Notes under the pieces: generated by a model
What the model was told of the DNA's origin: nothing
Databases searched by the model: none
Seen by the model: only the letters and a program-made list of their open reading frames with translations
Assembly (NCBI RefSeq): GCF_900101465.1
Contig: NZ_FMZM01000014.1
Span: forward strand, 1 to 64,000
DNA length: 64,000 nucleotides
Direction of reading: 5' to 3'
Origin: Nocardioides lianchengensis
GTDB taxonomy: Bacteria > Actinomycetota > Actinomycetes > Propionibacteriales > Nocardioidaceae
Made by a program: the position numbers and the translations under genes
Part shown: positions 35,296 through 42,146 of the stretch, piece by piece
Numbering within the stretch: position 1 is the first letter of the stretch
How the letters are laid out: every line of letters starts with the position of its first letter

Positions 35296-35919
35296 TCAAA
35301 CGCCGTCCGCAGATCTGCCGTGGAGCGTCACGACGTACCCGCCGCCGTCGTAGGCGTCGCCCTCCCAGGTCGCGAGCCGATCGCCCACCCCCAGTCCCGC
35401 CGCCGCGAACGCCGCGTCGACGTCGGCCAGCGGGGTGACCGGGCAGTCGCCCGGCAGGTGGGCGGCGTCCAGCCCGAAGCCGCAGACGACCCGACCTCCG
35501 GGCGCGGTGTGCGCAGCCAGGCGCTCCGCGACCGCAGCCAGGGTGCCGGGCTCTAGCAGCGGCACGATGTTGCCGGCCAGCAGCACCAGGTCGAAGGTCT
35601 CCCCCAGGTCGAGCGTCGCGAGGTCGGCCTCGCGCCAGTCCAGCCCGGGCGCCTCGGCCCGCGCGACGGCCAGCATCGAGGCGTCCACGTCGACCCCGAC
35701 GACGTCGTACCCCAGCTCGGTGAGGCGTACGGCGATCCGCCCCGTCCCGCACCCCGCGTCCAGGACCCGCGCCGGCGGGTCGACCAGCTGGGTCACCAGC
35801 GCCGCCTCGCCGTGCACGTCCTGCCCGCGCTCGGCCAGCCGGCGGAAGCGGGCGGCGTACGTCGTCGCGTAGTCGGCGCCCGCCTGGGCCTGGGCGATGC
35901 GCTGCCAGAGGGTGCTCAC
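35296..35919 (-). CDS. SAM-dependent methyltransferase (class I)
   Basis: Soluble 207-residue protein with the class I methyltransferase fold. SAM-binding motif I is VLDAGCGTGRIAVRL (about residues 52-66), the acidic ribose-contact motif is VVGVDVDASML, and LVLLAGNIVPLLEPG is in the motif IV position. Substrate cannot be inferred. Starts at ATG 35919, 17 bp from the divergent SDR gene, so the two probably share a very compact promoter region or one is leaderless. Confidence 0.85.
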   Translation of the reverse strand: MSTLWQRIAQAQAGADYATTYAARFRRLAERGQDVHGEAALVTQLVDPPARVLDAGCGTGRIAVRLTELGYDVVGVDVDASMLAVARAEAPGLDWREADLATLDLGETFDLVLLAGNIVPLLEPGTLAAVAERLAAHTAPGGRVVCGFGLDAAHLPGDCPVTPLADVDAAFAAAGLGVGDRLATWEGDAYDGGGYVVTLHGRSADGV

Positions 35920-35936
35920 CTGGCAATCTTGCCGCC

Positions 35937-36683
35937 ATGGACCTCGGACTGGACGGCGCCCGGGCGCTGGTGACGGGCGGCAGCCGCGGGATCGGCCTGG
36001 CCGTCGGGCGGGCGCTGGCCGCGGAGGGCGCGCGGGTCGCGCTCCTCGGACGTGACGCGTCGGCGCTGTCGGCGGCGGCCGACGCCGTCGGCCCCGGGAC
36101 GGTCGTCGTGCGCGCCGACACCACCGACGACGCGGCCGTCCGTACGGCGGTCGACGCCGCGGCCGCCGCGCTCGGTGGGCTCGACGTGGTCGTCAACGCG
36201 GCCGCGCCCCGTGCGTCGCAGCCAGCCGCGCCGGGGCTCGCCGGCCTGGACGACGACGACTTCCTGCAGCAGGTCGACACCAAGGCCCTCGGCTACGCGC
36301 GCGTCGTGCGCGCGGCGGCGCCGTACCTCCTCGACGGCGGTGGGCGGGTCGTCAACATCAGCGGCATGAACGCCCGCGCGACCGGCAACCTCACGGGCTC
36401 GGTCCGCAACATCGCGGTCGTCGCGATCACCAAGAACCTCGCCGACGAGCTCGGCCCGCAGGGCGTCACCGTCACCTGCGTCCACCCCGGCCTCACCGTC
36501 ACCGAGCGGGTCGCCGGCGACCCCGCCTACCTGGAGCAGGCCGCCCGGAACGGCCTCGGCCGCCCGGTCACCGCCGACGACGTCGCGGCCGCGGTCACGT
36601 TCCTGGCCTCGCCGTACGGCGCGGTCGCCAACGGCGCGGTCATCCCGCTCGACGGCGGCCGGCCGGGGCCGATCTGGGCCTGA
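35937..36683 (+). CDS. SDR-family protein lacking the catalytic Tyr-x-x-x-Lys
   Basis: A 248-residue short-chain dehydrogenase/reductase fold. The cofactor motif TGGSRGIGLAVG (13-24) and the NAAAP segment (NNAG position, 87-91) are present, and Ser142 stands where the catalytic Ser belongs. Twelve residues later, however, the expected Tyr-x-x-x-Lys reads Gly154-Ser-Val-Arg-Asn158, so both Tyr and Lys are missing although the following helix (VVAITKNLADELGPQGV) aligns well. I recall SDR proteins with GSxRN here, so this is a subfamily trait rather than an error. It may bind cofactor without classical catalysis or use another mechanism. Confidence 0.85.
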   Translation: MDLGLDGARALVTGGSRGIGLAVGRALAAEGARVALLGRDASALSAAADAVGPGTVVVRADTTDDAAVRTAVDAAAAALGGLDVVVNAAAPRASQPAAPGLAGLDDDDFLQQVDTKALGYARVVRAAAPYLLDGGGRVVNISGMNARATGNLTGSVRNIAVVAITKNLADELGPQGVTVTCVHPGLTVTERVAGDPAYLEQAARNGLGRPVTADDVAAAVTFLASPYGAVANGAVIPLDGGRPGPIWA

Positions 36684-36694
36684 GGCCCACCCCG

Positions 36695-37486
36695 TCACAC
36701 CAGCGTGGTCAGCACCCCACCGTCGGCACGCACAGCAGCGCCGTTGGTGGCCGACGAGAGCGGGCTGGCCAGGTAGACCGCGAGGCTGGCGATCTCGTCC
36801 GGGTCGAGGAACCGCTGCAGGAGCGACGTCTGGTTGCCGGCGGCGATGGCGCCCTTCAGGTCCTCGGCCGACATCCCCTGCGCCGCGGCGATCTGCTCCA
36901 CCGTCCGCGCCACCCCGTCGGAGTACGTCGGGCCGCCGAGGATCGTGTTCACCGTGACCTCGGTCCCGCGGGTCAGCTTGGCCAGGCCGTTGCCCAGGGC
37001 CAGCTGCGCGGCCTTGGTCACCCCGTAGTGCGTCATGTCGCCGGGGACGTTCACCCCCGACTCGCTGGAGACGAAGACGATCCGCCCCCACCCGCGGTCC
37101 AGCATGCCGGGCAGCAGGTGCCGCGAGAGCCGGACGCCGCTCATCAGGTTGACCTCCAGGTAGCGCTGCCAGGTCTCGTCGGGGAGGTCCGCGAACGGCG
37201 CGACCTCGAACAGCCCGACGTTGTTGACCAGGACGTCGACGTCGCCCAGTTCGGCTAACAGCCGTCGTACCTGGTCGGGGTCGGCGAAGTCGGCCGCCAC
37301 CCCCGTCACCTGCGCGCCGGGGACCTCGCCCTCCAGTCGAGCGACCGCCTCGCGGACCCCGGGCTCCGCACGCCCGTTCACGACGACCGCCGCGCCCTCC
37401 CGGAGGAGCGCCCGTGCGATCGCGAAGCCGATCCCCTGCGTCGACCCGCTCACGAAGGCGCGCCTGCGTGCCAGTCCCATGTCCAT
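36695..37486 (-). CDS. SDR-family oxidoreductase under MarR control
   Basis: A 263-residue SDR with a complete active site: GSTQGIGFAIA cofactor motif, NNVGLFE, Ser in FVSSESGVN, and Tyr-x-x-x-Lys in HYGVTKAAQ. NADP or NAD preference and substrate are unknown. ATG at 37486 is chosen because GAGG lies 5 bases upstream; GTG at 37501 and ATG at 37480 are alternatives. It is divergent from the MarR gene at 37584 and both promoters are covered by the mirrored 20-bp operators, so it is almost certainly that regulator's target. Confidence 0.88.
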   Translation of the reverse strand: MDMGLARRRAFVSGSTQGIGFAIARALLREGAAVVVNGRAEPGVREAVARLEGEVPGAQVTGVAADFADPDQVRRLLAELGDVDVLVNNVGLFEVAPFADLPDETWQRYLEVNLMSGVRLSRHLLPGMLDRGWGRIVFVSSESGVNVPGDMTHYGVTKAAQLALGNGLAKLTRGTEVTVNTILGGPTYSDGVARTVEQIAAAQGMSAEDLKGAIAAGNQTSLLQRFLDPDEIASLAVYLASPLSSATNGAAVRADGGVLTTLV

Positions 37487-37510
37487 CTCGTCCGTCCTCA
37501 CTCACGTCAT

Positions 37511-37563
37511 TGACTTGCTCAGGAAAGTCAAACGTAGACAGGATGACTTTCCTGAGCAAGTCA
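37511..37563. promoter_or_regulatory. Two mirror-image 20-bp MarR operators
   Basis: The 20-bp sequence at 37511-37530 is exactly the reverse complement of that at 37544-37563. Each copy is itself a dyad: TGACTT, 8 bp, AAGTCA (TGACTTgctcaggaAAGTCA in the first). Centres are 33 bp apart, about three helical turns, so two dimers would sit on the same face. The pair covers the 97-bp gap between the SDR gene and the MarR gene. Confidence 0.8.
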
Positions 37564-37583
37564 CGAGGACCTAGAGTGGCGCT

Positions 37584-38072
37584 ATGCAACCCCTCCCGGA
37601 CCCCGTCGAGCTCCGCGGCGACGACCTCGCGACCTGGGCCGCCCTGGCCACCGTCCTCGAGTGGCTGCCGAGCGCGCTCGACACTCAGCTCCAGCGCGAC
37701 GCCCAGCTCTCCCACTTCGAGTACGGCATCCTCTACGCGCTCCGTGAGGCGCCCGACCACACCCTGCGGATGAGCGTGCTCGCCGGCTATGCCAACAGCA
37801 CCCTCTCGCGACTGTCCCGGGCGGCGACCCGCCTCGAGTCCAAGGACTGGGTACGCCGAACGCCCGACCCGGCCGACGGGCGCTACACGCTCGCGGTCCT
37901 CACCGACCTGGGCCGCCGGAAGGTCGACGAGGCGACCCCCGGACACGTGCGGGAGGTCCACCACCTGGTGCTGGACCGGCTGACCGCACCCCAGAGGCGG
38001 CAGCTGCGCGAGATCAGCCGGCGGATCCTGGGCGGCATCCGCGACGACGAGGGGTGGGCTCCTCAGGCCTGA
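37584..38072 (+). CDS. MarR-family transcriptional regulator
   Basis: Winged-helix regulator of 162 residues. The recognition helix region is MSVLAGYANSTLSRLSRAATRLESKDWV and the wing DPADGRYTLAVLTDLGRRKV; N- and C-terminal helices would form the dimer. ATG at 37584. It likely represses itself and the divergent SDR gene through the operators at 37511-37563, with release by a small aromatic ligand as is typical of the family. It is about 30% identical by eye in the core to the second MarR protein at 39016-39513 (estimate, not an alignment). Confidence 0.9.
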   Translation: MQPLPDPVELRGDDLATWAALATVLEWLPSALDTQLQRDAQLSHFEYGILYALREAPDHTLRMSVLAGYANSTLSRLSRAATRLESKDWVRRTPDPADGRYTLAVLTDLGRRKVDEATPGHVREVHHLVLDRLTAPQRRQLREISRRILGGIRDDEGWAPQA

Positions 38073-38096
38073 GCGGAGTGGCCCTACGGGTGCACC

Positions 38097-38984
38097 TCAG
38101 CCGGGCAGCACGTCGCGCCACGAGTGCCGTGGGGTGAAGCCGACCAGCTCGCGGGCCCGGTCGATGGCGTAGAAGGTCTCGTCGTCGCCCAGCTCGCGGC
38201 GCACCTCGACACCGTCGTAGAAGCGTTCCCGCAGCTCGCGCGTCGTCGCCGCCACCGACAGGTCGGGATTGGCGACGTTGAAGACCTGGTAGCCGAGCCC
38301 GTCGGTCGCCAGGCAGCGGTGCACCATCTCGCCCAGGTCGCGGGCGTCGATGTAGGCGAAGAGGTTGCGCCGGCGCAGCGCCGGGTCGGCCAGGAAGGCC
38401 GGGAACAGCTCGGCGTACTCGTGCGGCTCGATGACGTTGTTGATCCGCAGGCCGTAGGCGTCCGCGCCGGTGCGGGCCTGGAACGAGCGCGCCGTCGTCT
38501 CGCCCGCCACCTTGGACATCGCGTAGGCGTCCTCGGGGATCGTCGGGTGGTCCTCGTCGACGGGCAGGTAGAGCGGCCGCCGCTCCCCCTGCGCGAAGCA
38601 GACGCCGTAGACCGTCTCCGACGAGGCGAAGACGATCTTGCGCACACCGAGCCGGGTCGCGGCCTCGAGGACGTGGTAGGTGCTCAGCACGTTCGCGGCG
38701 TACGTCGCCGCGTCCGGCCGCAGCCCGATCCGCGGGACCGCGGCGAAGTGCACGACCGCGTCGTACGACGGCCGCTCGGGGCGGTCCAGCTCGTCGAGGC
38801 TCGCCAGTCCCGCGAGCGCGGAGTAGGTCTCGCCCGCGTCGGTGAGGTCGACCCGGAGGTCGTCGACCCCCGGGTGCCCGAGCGGGACGAGGTCGGCGTT
38901 GGTGACCCGGTGACCCTGGTCGGCGAGGTAGGGGGCCACGATCCGGCCGGCCTTGCCGCTGCCGCCGGTGAAGAAGATGCGCAT
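38097..38984 (-). CDS. NAD-dependent sugar-nucleotide epimerase/dehydratase-like protein
   Basis: Extended SDR of 295 residues. N-terminal MRIFFTGGSGKAGRIVAPYL binds NAD(P); catalytic Ser in FASSETVYG and Tyr-x-x-x-Lys in DAYAMSKVAGE are intact. C-terminal region resembles nucleotide-sugar epimerases, but no partner glycosyltransferase or sugar gene is adjacent, so the substrate (uronate, hexose or another) is open. ATG at 38984; the GGGAGGTG immediately before it leaves an unusually short spacing. Same strand as the MarR gene upstream at 39513, separated by about 30 bp. Confidence 0.87.
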   Translation of the reverse strand: MRIFFTGGSGKAGRIVAPYLADQGHRVTNADLVPLGHPGVDDLRVDLTDAGETYSALAGLASLDELDRPERPSYDAVVHFAAVPRIGLRPDAATYAANVLSTYHVLEAATRLGVRKIVFASSETVYGVCFAQGERRPLYLPVDEDHPTIPEDAYAMSKVAGETTARSFQARTGADAYGLRINNVIEPHEYAELFPAFLADPALRRRNLFAYIDARDLGEMVHRCLATDGLGYQVFNVANPDLSVAATTRELRERFYDGVEVRRELGDDETFYAIDRARELVGFTPRHSWRDVLPG

Positions 38985-39015
38985 CACCTCCCGTACCCAG
39001 GGGCACGGGTCCGGC

Positions 39016-39513
39016 TCAGCCGGTGGTCGGCCGGTCGCGGACGTCGCTGGGCCGGGTACGAAGTCGCGCGGCGATGCGGGCCAACGCGGCCTGATCGACC
39101 TCGTCGAGCGGGTCGATGACGAGGCGTCGTACGGCGTCGACGTGAACTGGCGCCGCCGCCACGACGAGGCGGCGCCCCTCCTCCGTGAGCGACACGAGGG
39201 TGTAGCGACCATCGGTCTCGTCCGGCCGGCGCGAGGCCCAGCCCCGCTGCTCGAACCGCTTGACGACGTTGGAGAGCCGCGACAGCGAGCCGTTGGTCAT
39301 GAACGCGAGCTCGCTCATCCGCAGCTCGCGGTCCGGAGCCTCCGAGATGCCGCTGAGCACCATGTAGTCGAAGAGCGTCAGCCCGGCCTCGCGCTGCAGC
39401 GGCGCCTCCAGCGGGCCGGGCATCAGCAGCATCAGCGAGACCAGGCCGGTCCACGCCTCCTTCTCCGGCTCCGTCAGCCATCGGAAATCGTCCGCCGCAC
39501 CCTCGTCCGCCAT
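39016..39513 (-). CDS. MarR-family transcriptional regulator
   Basis: A 165-residue winged-helix protein. Recognition region MSELAFMTNGSLSRLSNVVKRFEQRGW and wing DETDGRYTLVSLTEEGRRLV. ATG at 39513 is used; GGAGGC abuts it, a short spacing, and a longer in-frame extension exists but covers the palindromes at 39518-39583. Divergent from the RidA gene at 39601, which it probably controls. The epimerase gene follows on the same strand and could be co-transcribed. Confidence 0.9.
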   Translation of the reverse strand: MADEGAADDFRWLTEPEKEAWTGLVSLMLLMPGPLEAPLQREAGLTLFDYMVLSGISEAPDRELRMSELAFMTNGSLSRLSNVVKRFEQRGWASRRPDETDGRYTLVSLTEEGRRLVVAAAPVHVDAVRRLVIDPLDEVDQAALARIAARLRTRPSDVRDRPTTG

Positions 39514-39517
39514 GCCT

Positions 39518-39583
39518 CCACCGTAACGGTGGGTCGCTTCACGCATGAAGTCACGTGATAGATTCAGTTCAACCTTGAAGTCA
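39518..39583. promoter_or_regulatory. Palindromes between the MarR and RidA genes
   Basis: Three dyads occur in the 87-bp gap: CCACCGT-A-ACGGTGG (39518-39532), CTTCA-CGCA-TGAAG (39537-39550) and TTCAA-CC-TTGAA (39568-39579). TGAAGTCA is also repeated directly at 39546-39553 and 39576-39583, 30 bp apart. The TGAAGTCA unit resembles the TGACTT/AAGTCA arms at 37511-37563, so the two MarR proteins may read related sites. Confidence 0.55.
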
Positions 39584-39600
39584 ATACCGGAGGAACTCCC

Positions 39601-40008
39601 GTGCCCATCGCGTTCGCCAACCCCGTCGGCCTCCCCGAGGTCCCCCTCTACCGCCAGGTCGCCGTCGCCACCGGCAGCCGGACCGTCTTCGTCGCCGGCC
39701 AGGTCTCGTGGGACGCCGACGGCCGCCTGGTCGGCGAGGGAGACCTCGCTGCGCAGATCGTCCAGTGCTACCGCAACGTGGCCACGGCCCTGGCCGAGGT
39801 CGGCGCCACCTTCGCCGACGTCGCCGATCTGACGATGTTCGTCGCCGGCTGGACCCCCGACCAGATGCCGCTGGTCGTCGACGGCATGGCCCGCGCTGCG
39901 GACGCCCTCGGCTCGGTCCCGGTCGCCCCGGCGTCGCTGATCGGCGTCGCCGCGCTCGACGTACCCGAGCACCTGGTGGAGCTGAAGGTCACGGCCGTCC
40001 TGGCGTGA
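39601..40008 (+). CDS. RidA-family (YjgF/YER057c/UK114) protein
   Basis: Small soluble protein of 135 residues that forms trimers in this family. Canonical RidA hydrolyses reactive enamine/imine intermediates, using an Arg in the C-terminal part. Here the family pattern VFVAGQVSWDADGRLVG...QIVQCYRNVATALAEVGATFADV is clear, but the usual C-terminal RxxVE/E region reads LVELKVTAVLA and I do not see the RidA-type Arg, so it fits one of the Rid subfamilies of other function. GTG at 39601 with GGAGGAAC 5 nt upstream. Confidence 0.85.
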   Translation: MPIAFANPVGLPEVPLYRQVAVATGSRTVFVAGQVSWDADGRLVGEGDLAAQIVQCYRNVATALAEVGATFADVADLTMFVAGWTPDQMPLVVDGMARAADALGSVPVAPASLIGVAALDVPEHLVELKVTAVLA

Positions 40009-40015
40009 GTCGGAC

Positions 40016-40933
40016 TCAGTAGTACCAGGGGAACGGCGACCAGTCGGGATCCCGCTTCTCGAGGAACTGGTCCCGCCCCTCGGCGGCCTCGTCGGTCATG
40101 TAGGCGAGCCGGGTGGTCTCGCCGGCGAAGATCTGCTGGCCGACCAGGCCGTCGTCGATGGCGTTGAAGGAGTACTTCAGCATCCGCTGCGCGGTCGGCG
40201 ACTTCCCGTTGATCAGCCGGCCCCACTCCAGGGCGGCCGCCTCCAGCTCCGCGTGCGGGACGGCCCGGTTGACCGTGCCCATCCGGACGCCGTCCTCGGC
40301 GGAGTACTCCTGGCCGAGGAAGAAGATCTCGCGGGCGATCTTCTGGCCCACCTGGCGGGCGAGGTACGCCGAGCCGAAGCCGCCGTCGAACGAGCCGACG
40401 TCGGCGTCGGTCTGCTTGAAGCGGGCCTCCTCGGTGCTGGCCAGGGTCAGGTCGCAGACGACGTGCAGGCTGTGCCCGCCGCCGGCCGCCCACCCCGGGA
40501 CGACGCAGATGACGACCTTGGGCATGAAGCGGATCAGCCGCTGCACCTCCAGGATGTGCAGCCGCCCCAGCTTGGCCTTGTCCACGGTGGCCGCGGTCTC
40601 GCCCTCGGCGTACTGGTAGCCGGCGCGGCCGCGGATCCGCTGGTCGCCGCCGGTGCAGAAGGCCCACTTGCCGTTCTTGGCGCTCGGGCCGTTGCCGGTG
40701 AGGATCACGCAGCCGACGTCGCTGGAGGTGCGGGCGTGCTCGAGCACCCACAGCAGCTCGTCGACGGTGTGCGGGCGGAACGCGTTGAGCACGTCCGGCC
40801 GGTCGAAGGCCACCCGGACGGTGCCGTGCTCCTTCGCCCGGTGGTAGGTCAGGTCGGTCAGGTCCTCGAAGCCGGGCACCACGTCCCAGGCGTCGGCGTC
40901 GAAGATCTCCGACACCCCGTCGATCGCACTCAT
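40016..40933 (-). CDS. menB: 1,4-dihydroxy-2-naphthoyl-CoA synthase
   Basis: Crotonase-family enzyme of 305 residues forming the naphthoquinone ring of menaquinone from O-succinylbenzoyl-CoA. Typical MenB features: the CoA-binding FDRPDVLNAFRPHTVDEL, the oxyanion-hole region FCTGGDQRIRGRAGYQY, GWAAGGGHSLHVVCDLTLAS, and the QTDADVGSFDGGFGSAYLARQVGQKIAREI block with its conserved Asp. ATG at 40933; a much longer open frame upstream is a shadow of genes on the other strand. No other men gene is in the window. Confidence 0.95.
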   Translation of the reverse strand: MSAIDGVSEIFDADAWDVVPGFEDLTDLTYHRAKEHGTVRVAFDRPDVLNAFRPHTVDELLWVLEHARTSSDVGCVILTGNGPSAKNGKWAFCTGGDQRIRGRAGYQYAEGETAATVDKAKLGRLHILEVQRLIRFMPKVVICVVPGWAAGGGHSLHVVCDLTLASTEEARFKQTDADVGSFDGGFGSAYLARQVGQKIAREIFFLGQEYSAEDGVRMGTVNRAVPHAELEAAALEWGRLINGKSPTAQRMLKYSFNAIDDGLVGQQIFAGETTRLAYMTDEAAEGRDQFLEKRDPDWSPFPWYY

Positions 40934-40987
40934 GGGTCGGAGGCTATCCCTGGGAATGTCCGGGGCCTCCAGGGGCATTGGACAGTC

Positions 40988-41431
40988 ATGGCACTTGAAG
41001 GCGAGTACGAGCCCAGCCCCGAGCAGTGGGTCCGCGACCAGGTCGAGGAGTTCGAGTCCTCGAACGGCCAGCGCGGCAACATCCTGCGTGGCAACCCGGA
41101 GTGGCCCATCGTGGTGATCACGTCCCGCGGCGCCAAGTCCGGCAAGCTCCGCAAGAACCCGGTGATGCGCGTCGAGAAGGACGGCAAGTACGTCGCCATC
41201 GCCTCGCTCGGCGGCGCCCCGAAGAACCCGACCTGGTACTACAACTTCGTCGCGAACCCCGAGGTCGACCTCCAGGACGGCGCGGAGAAGCACACCTACG
41301 TCGCGCGCCGCCTCGAGGGCGACGAGCGGACCGAGTGGTGGGACTACGCCGTCGCCACCTGGGCGACGTACGGCGAGTACCAGCAGAAGACAGACCGCGA
41401 GATCCCCGTCTTCCTCCTCGAGCGCGTCTGA
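40988..41431 (+). CDS. DDN-like nitroreductase-family deazaflavin-dependent protein
   Basis: A 147-residue split-barrel protein of the actinobacterial family that includes M. tuberculosis Ddn and binds F420. Key family segments: VVITSRGAKSGKLRKNPVMRVEKDGKYVAIASLGGAPKNPTWYYNFVANPEVDLQ. The Lys/Arg residues in the GAKSGKLRKNP loop would contact the F420 phosphate and polyglutamate tail. Members reduce quinones or nitro compounds; the position beside menB is consistent with a quinone-related role (inference). ATG at 40988, 54 bp from the divergent menB. Confidence 0.9.
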   Translation: MALEGEYEPSPEQWVRDQVEEFESSNGQRGNILRGNPEWPIVVITSRGAKSGKLRKNPVMRVEKDGKYVAIASLGGAPKNPTWYYNFVANPEVDLQDGAEKHTYVARRLEGDERTEWWDYAVATWATYGEYQQKTDREIPVFLLERV

Positions 41432-41433
41432 TC

Positions 41434-41464
41434 GCCGAGTCAGCACCACTGGTGCTGACTCGGC
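41434..41464. terminator. 31-bp palindrome, bidirectional terminator
   Basis: Perfect 15-bp arms (GCCGAGTCAGCACCA and its complement) around a single C, starting 2 bp after the DDN gene stop and lying between two convergent genes. A partial third copy of one arm (TGCTGACTCGGC) follows at about 41473-41484. No T-run. Its outer arms match the palindrome at 55734-55769. Confidence 0.7.
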
Positions 41465-41496
41465 CCGCGGTTTCTGCTGACTCGGCGGGAGGGGGG

Positions 41497-42102
41497 TCAG
41501 CCGGCGCGGACGATGGACATCGCGAGGGCGACCAGGTGGCCCAGGCGGGCCAGCTCGGAGTCGAGGAACTCCGGGCCGCCGCGGCGGCCGATGATGACCA
41601 CCTCGTGGTGGTTGAGCCGGGCGCCGCAGTGGACGTTGTCGTCGTCGGTCTCGAGGCGCGCGGCCCGGCCCATCGACACCCAGGTCAGGTCGGAGGGCGC
41701 GGCCTCGGTCGCGTAGACGACGCCGGCCTTCTCGCTGACCCGCGCGGCCCAGTCGGCGCGGAAGGTGATCGGCAGCAGGTCGATCAGACGGTCCAGCGCC
41801 TCGGCCGGGTTGGCGGTGAGCTCCTCGACCGCCTCCAGGTCGAGGAACAGGTTGCCGCCGGCGGCGTACCGGCTGATCCAGACCACCCGGACGCCGTCGA
41901 TGGCGTTGCACGCGGAGACGATCGAGTCAGGCATCGAACCGGGCGCCATCTCGAGGAGTACGTCGTCGACGGCCGTCCCGTCGTGCCGCTTCTCGACGAT
42001 CTCGATCGCCTCGATGTCGCCGCCGGCCTCACCGATCCTGCTCGCCAGACGACCCAGCGACCCGGGGACGTCAGGCAGCTCGACGCGCAGCAGAAATGGC
42101 AC
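41497..42102 (-). CDS. ACT-domain-containing protein
   Basis: Soluble 201-residue protein. The N-terminus is a clear ACT domain (FLLRVELPDVPGSLGRLASRIGEAGGDIEAIEIVE, residues 3-37), the small-ligand-binding module of amino-acid-responsive proteins; the rest (about 90-200) is a domain with HHEVVIIGRRGGPEFLDSELARLGHL and no recognised catalytic motif. The family is widespread in actinobacteria next to unrelated genes; ligand and role are unknown. ATG at 42102. It converges with the DDN-like gene. Confidence 0.8.
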   Translation of the reverse strand: MPFLLRVELPDVPGSLGRLASRIGEAGGDIEAIEIVEKRHDGTAVDDVLLEMAPGSMPDSIVSACNAIDGVRVVWISRYAAGGNLFLDLEAVEELTANPAEALDRLIDLLPITFRADWAARVSEKAGVVYATEAAPSDLTWVSMGRAARLETDDDNVHCGARLNHHEVVIIGRRGGPEFLDSELARLGHLVALAMSIVRAG

Positions 42103-42146
42103 GGCACGACCCTAACCGGCGCAGATTGCGGCGCCGTTTCCGTGTG

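Noticed and set aside
38985..39972. N-terminal extensions of the epimerase and MarR genes
   Set aside because: They overlap the operator dyads and the divergent gene and have no conserved sequence.
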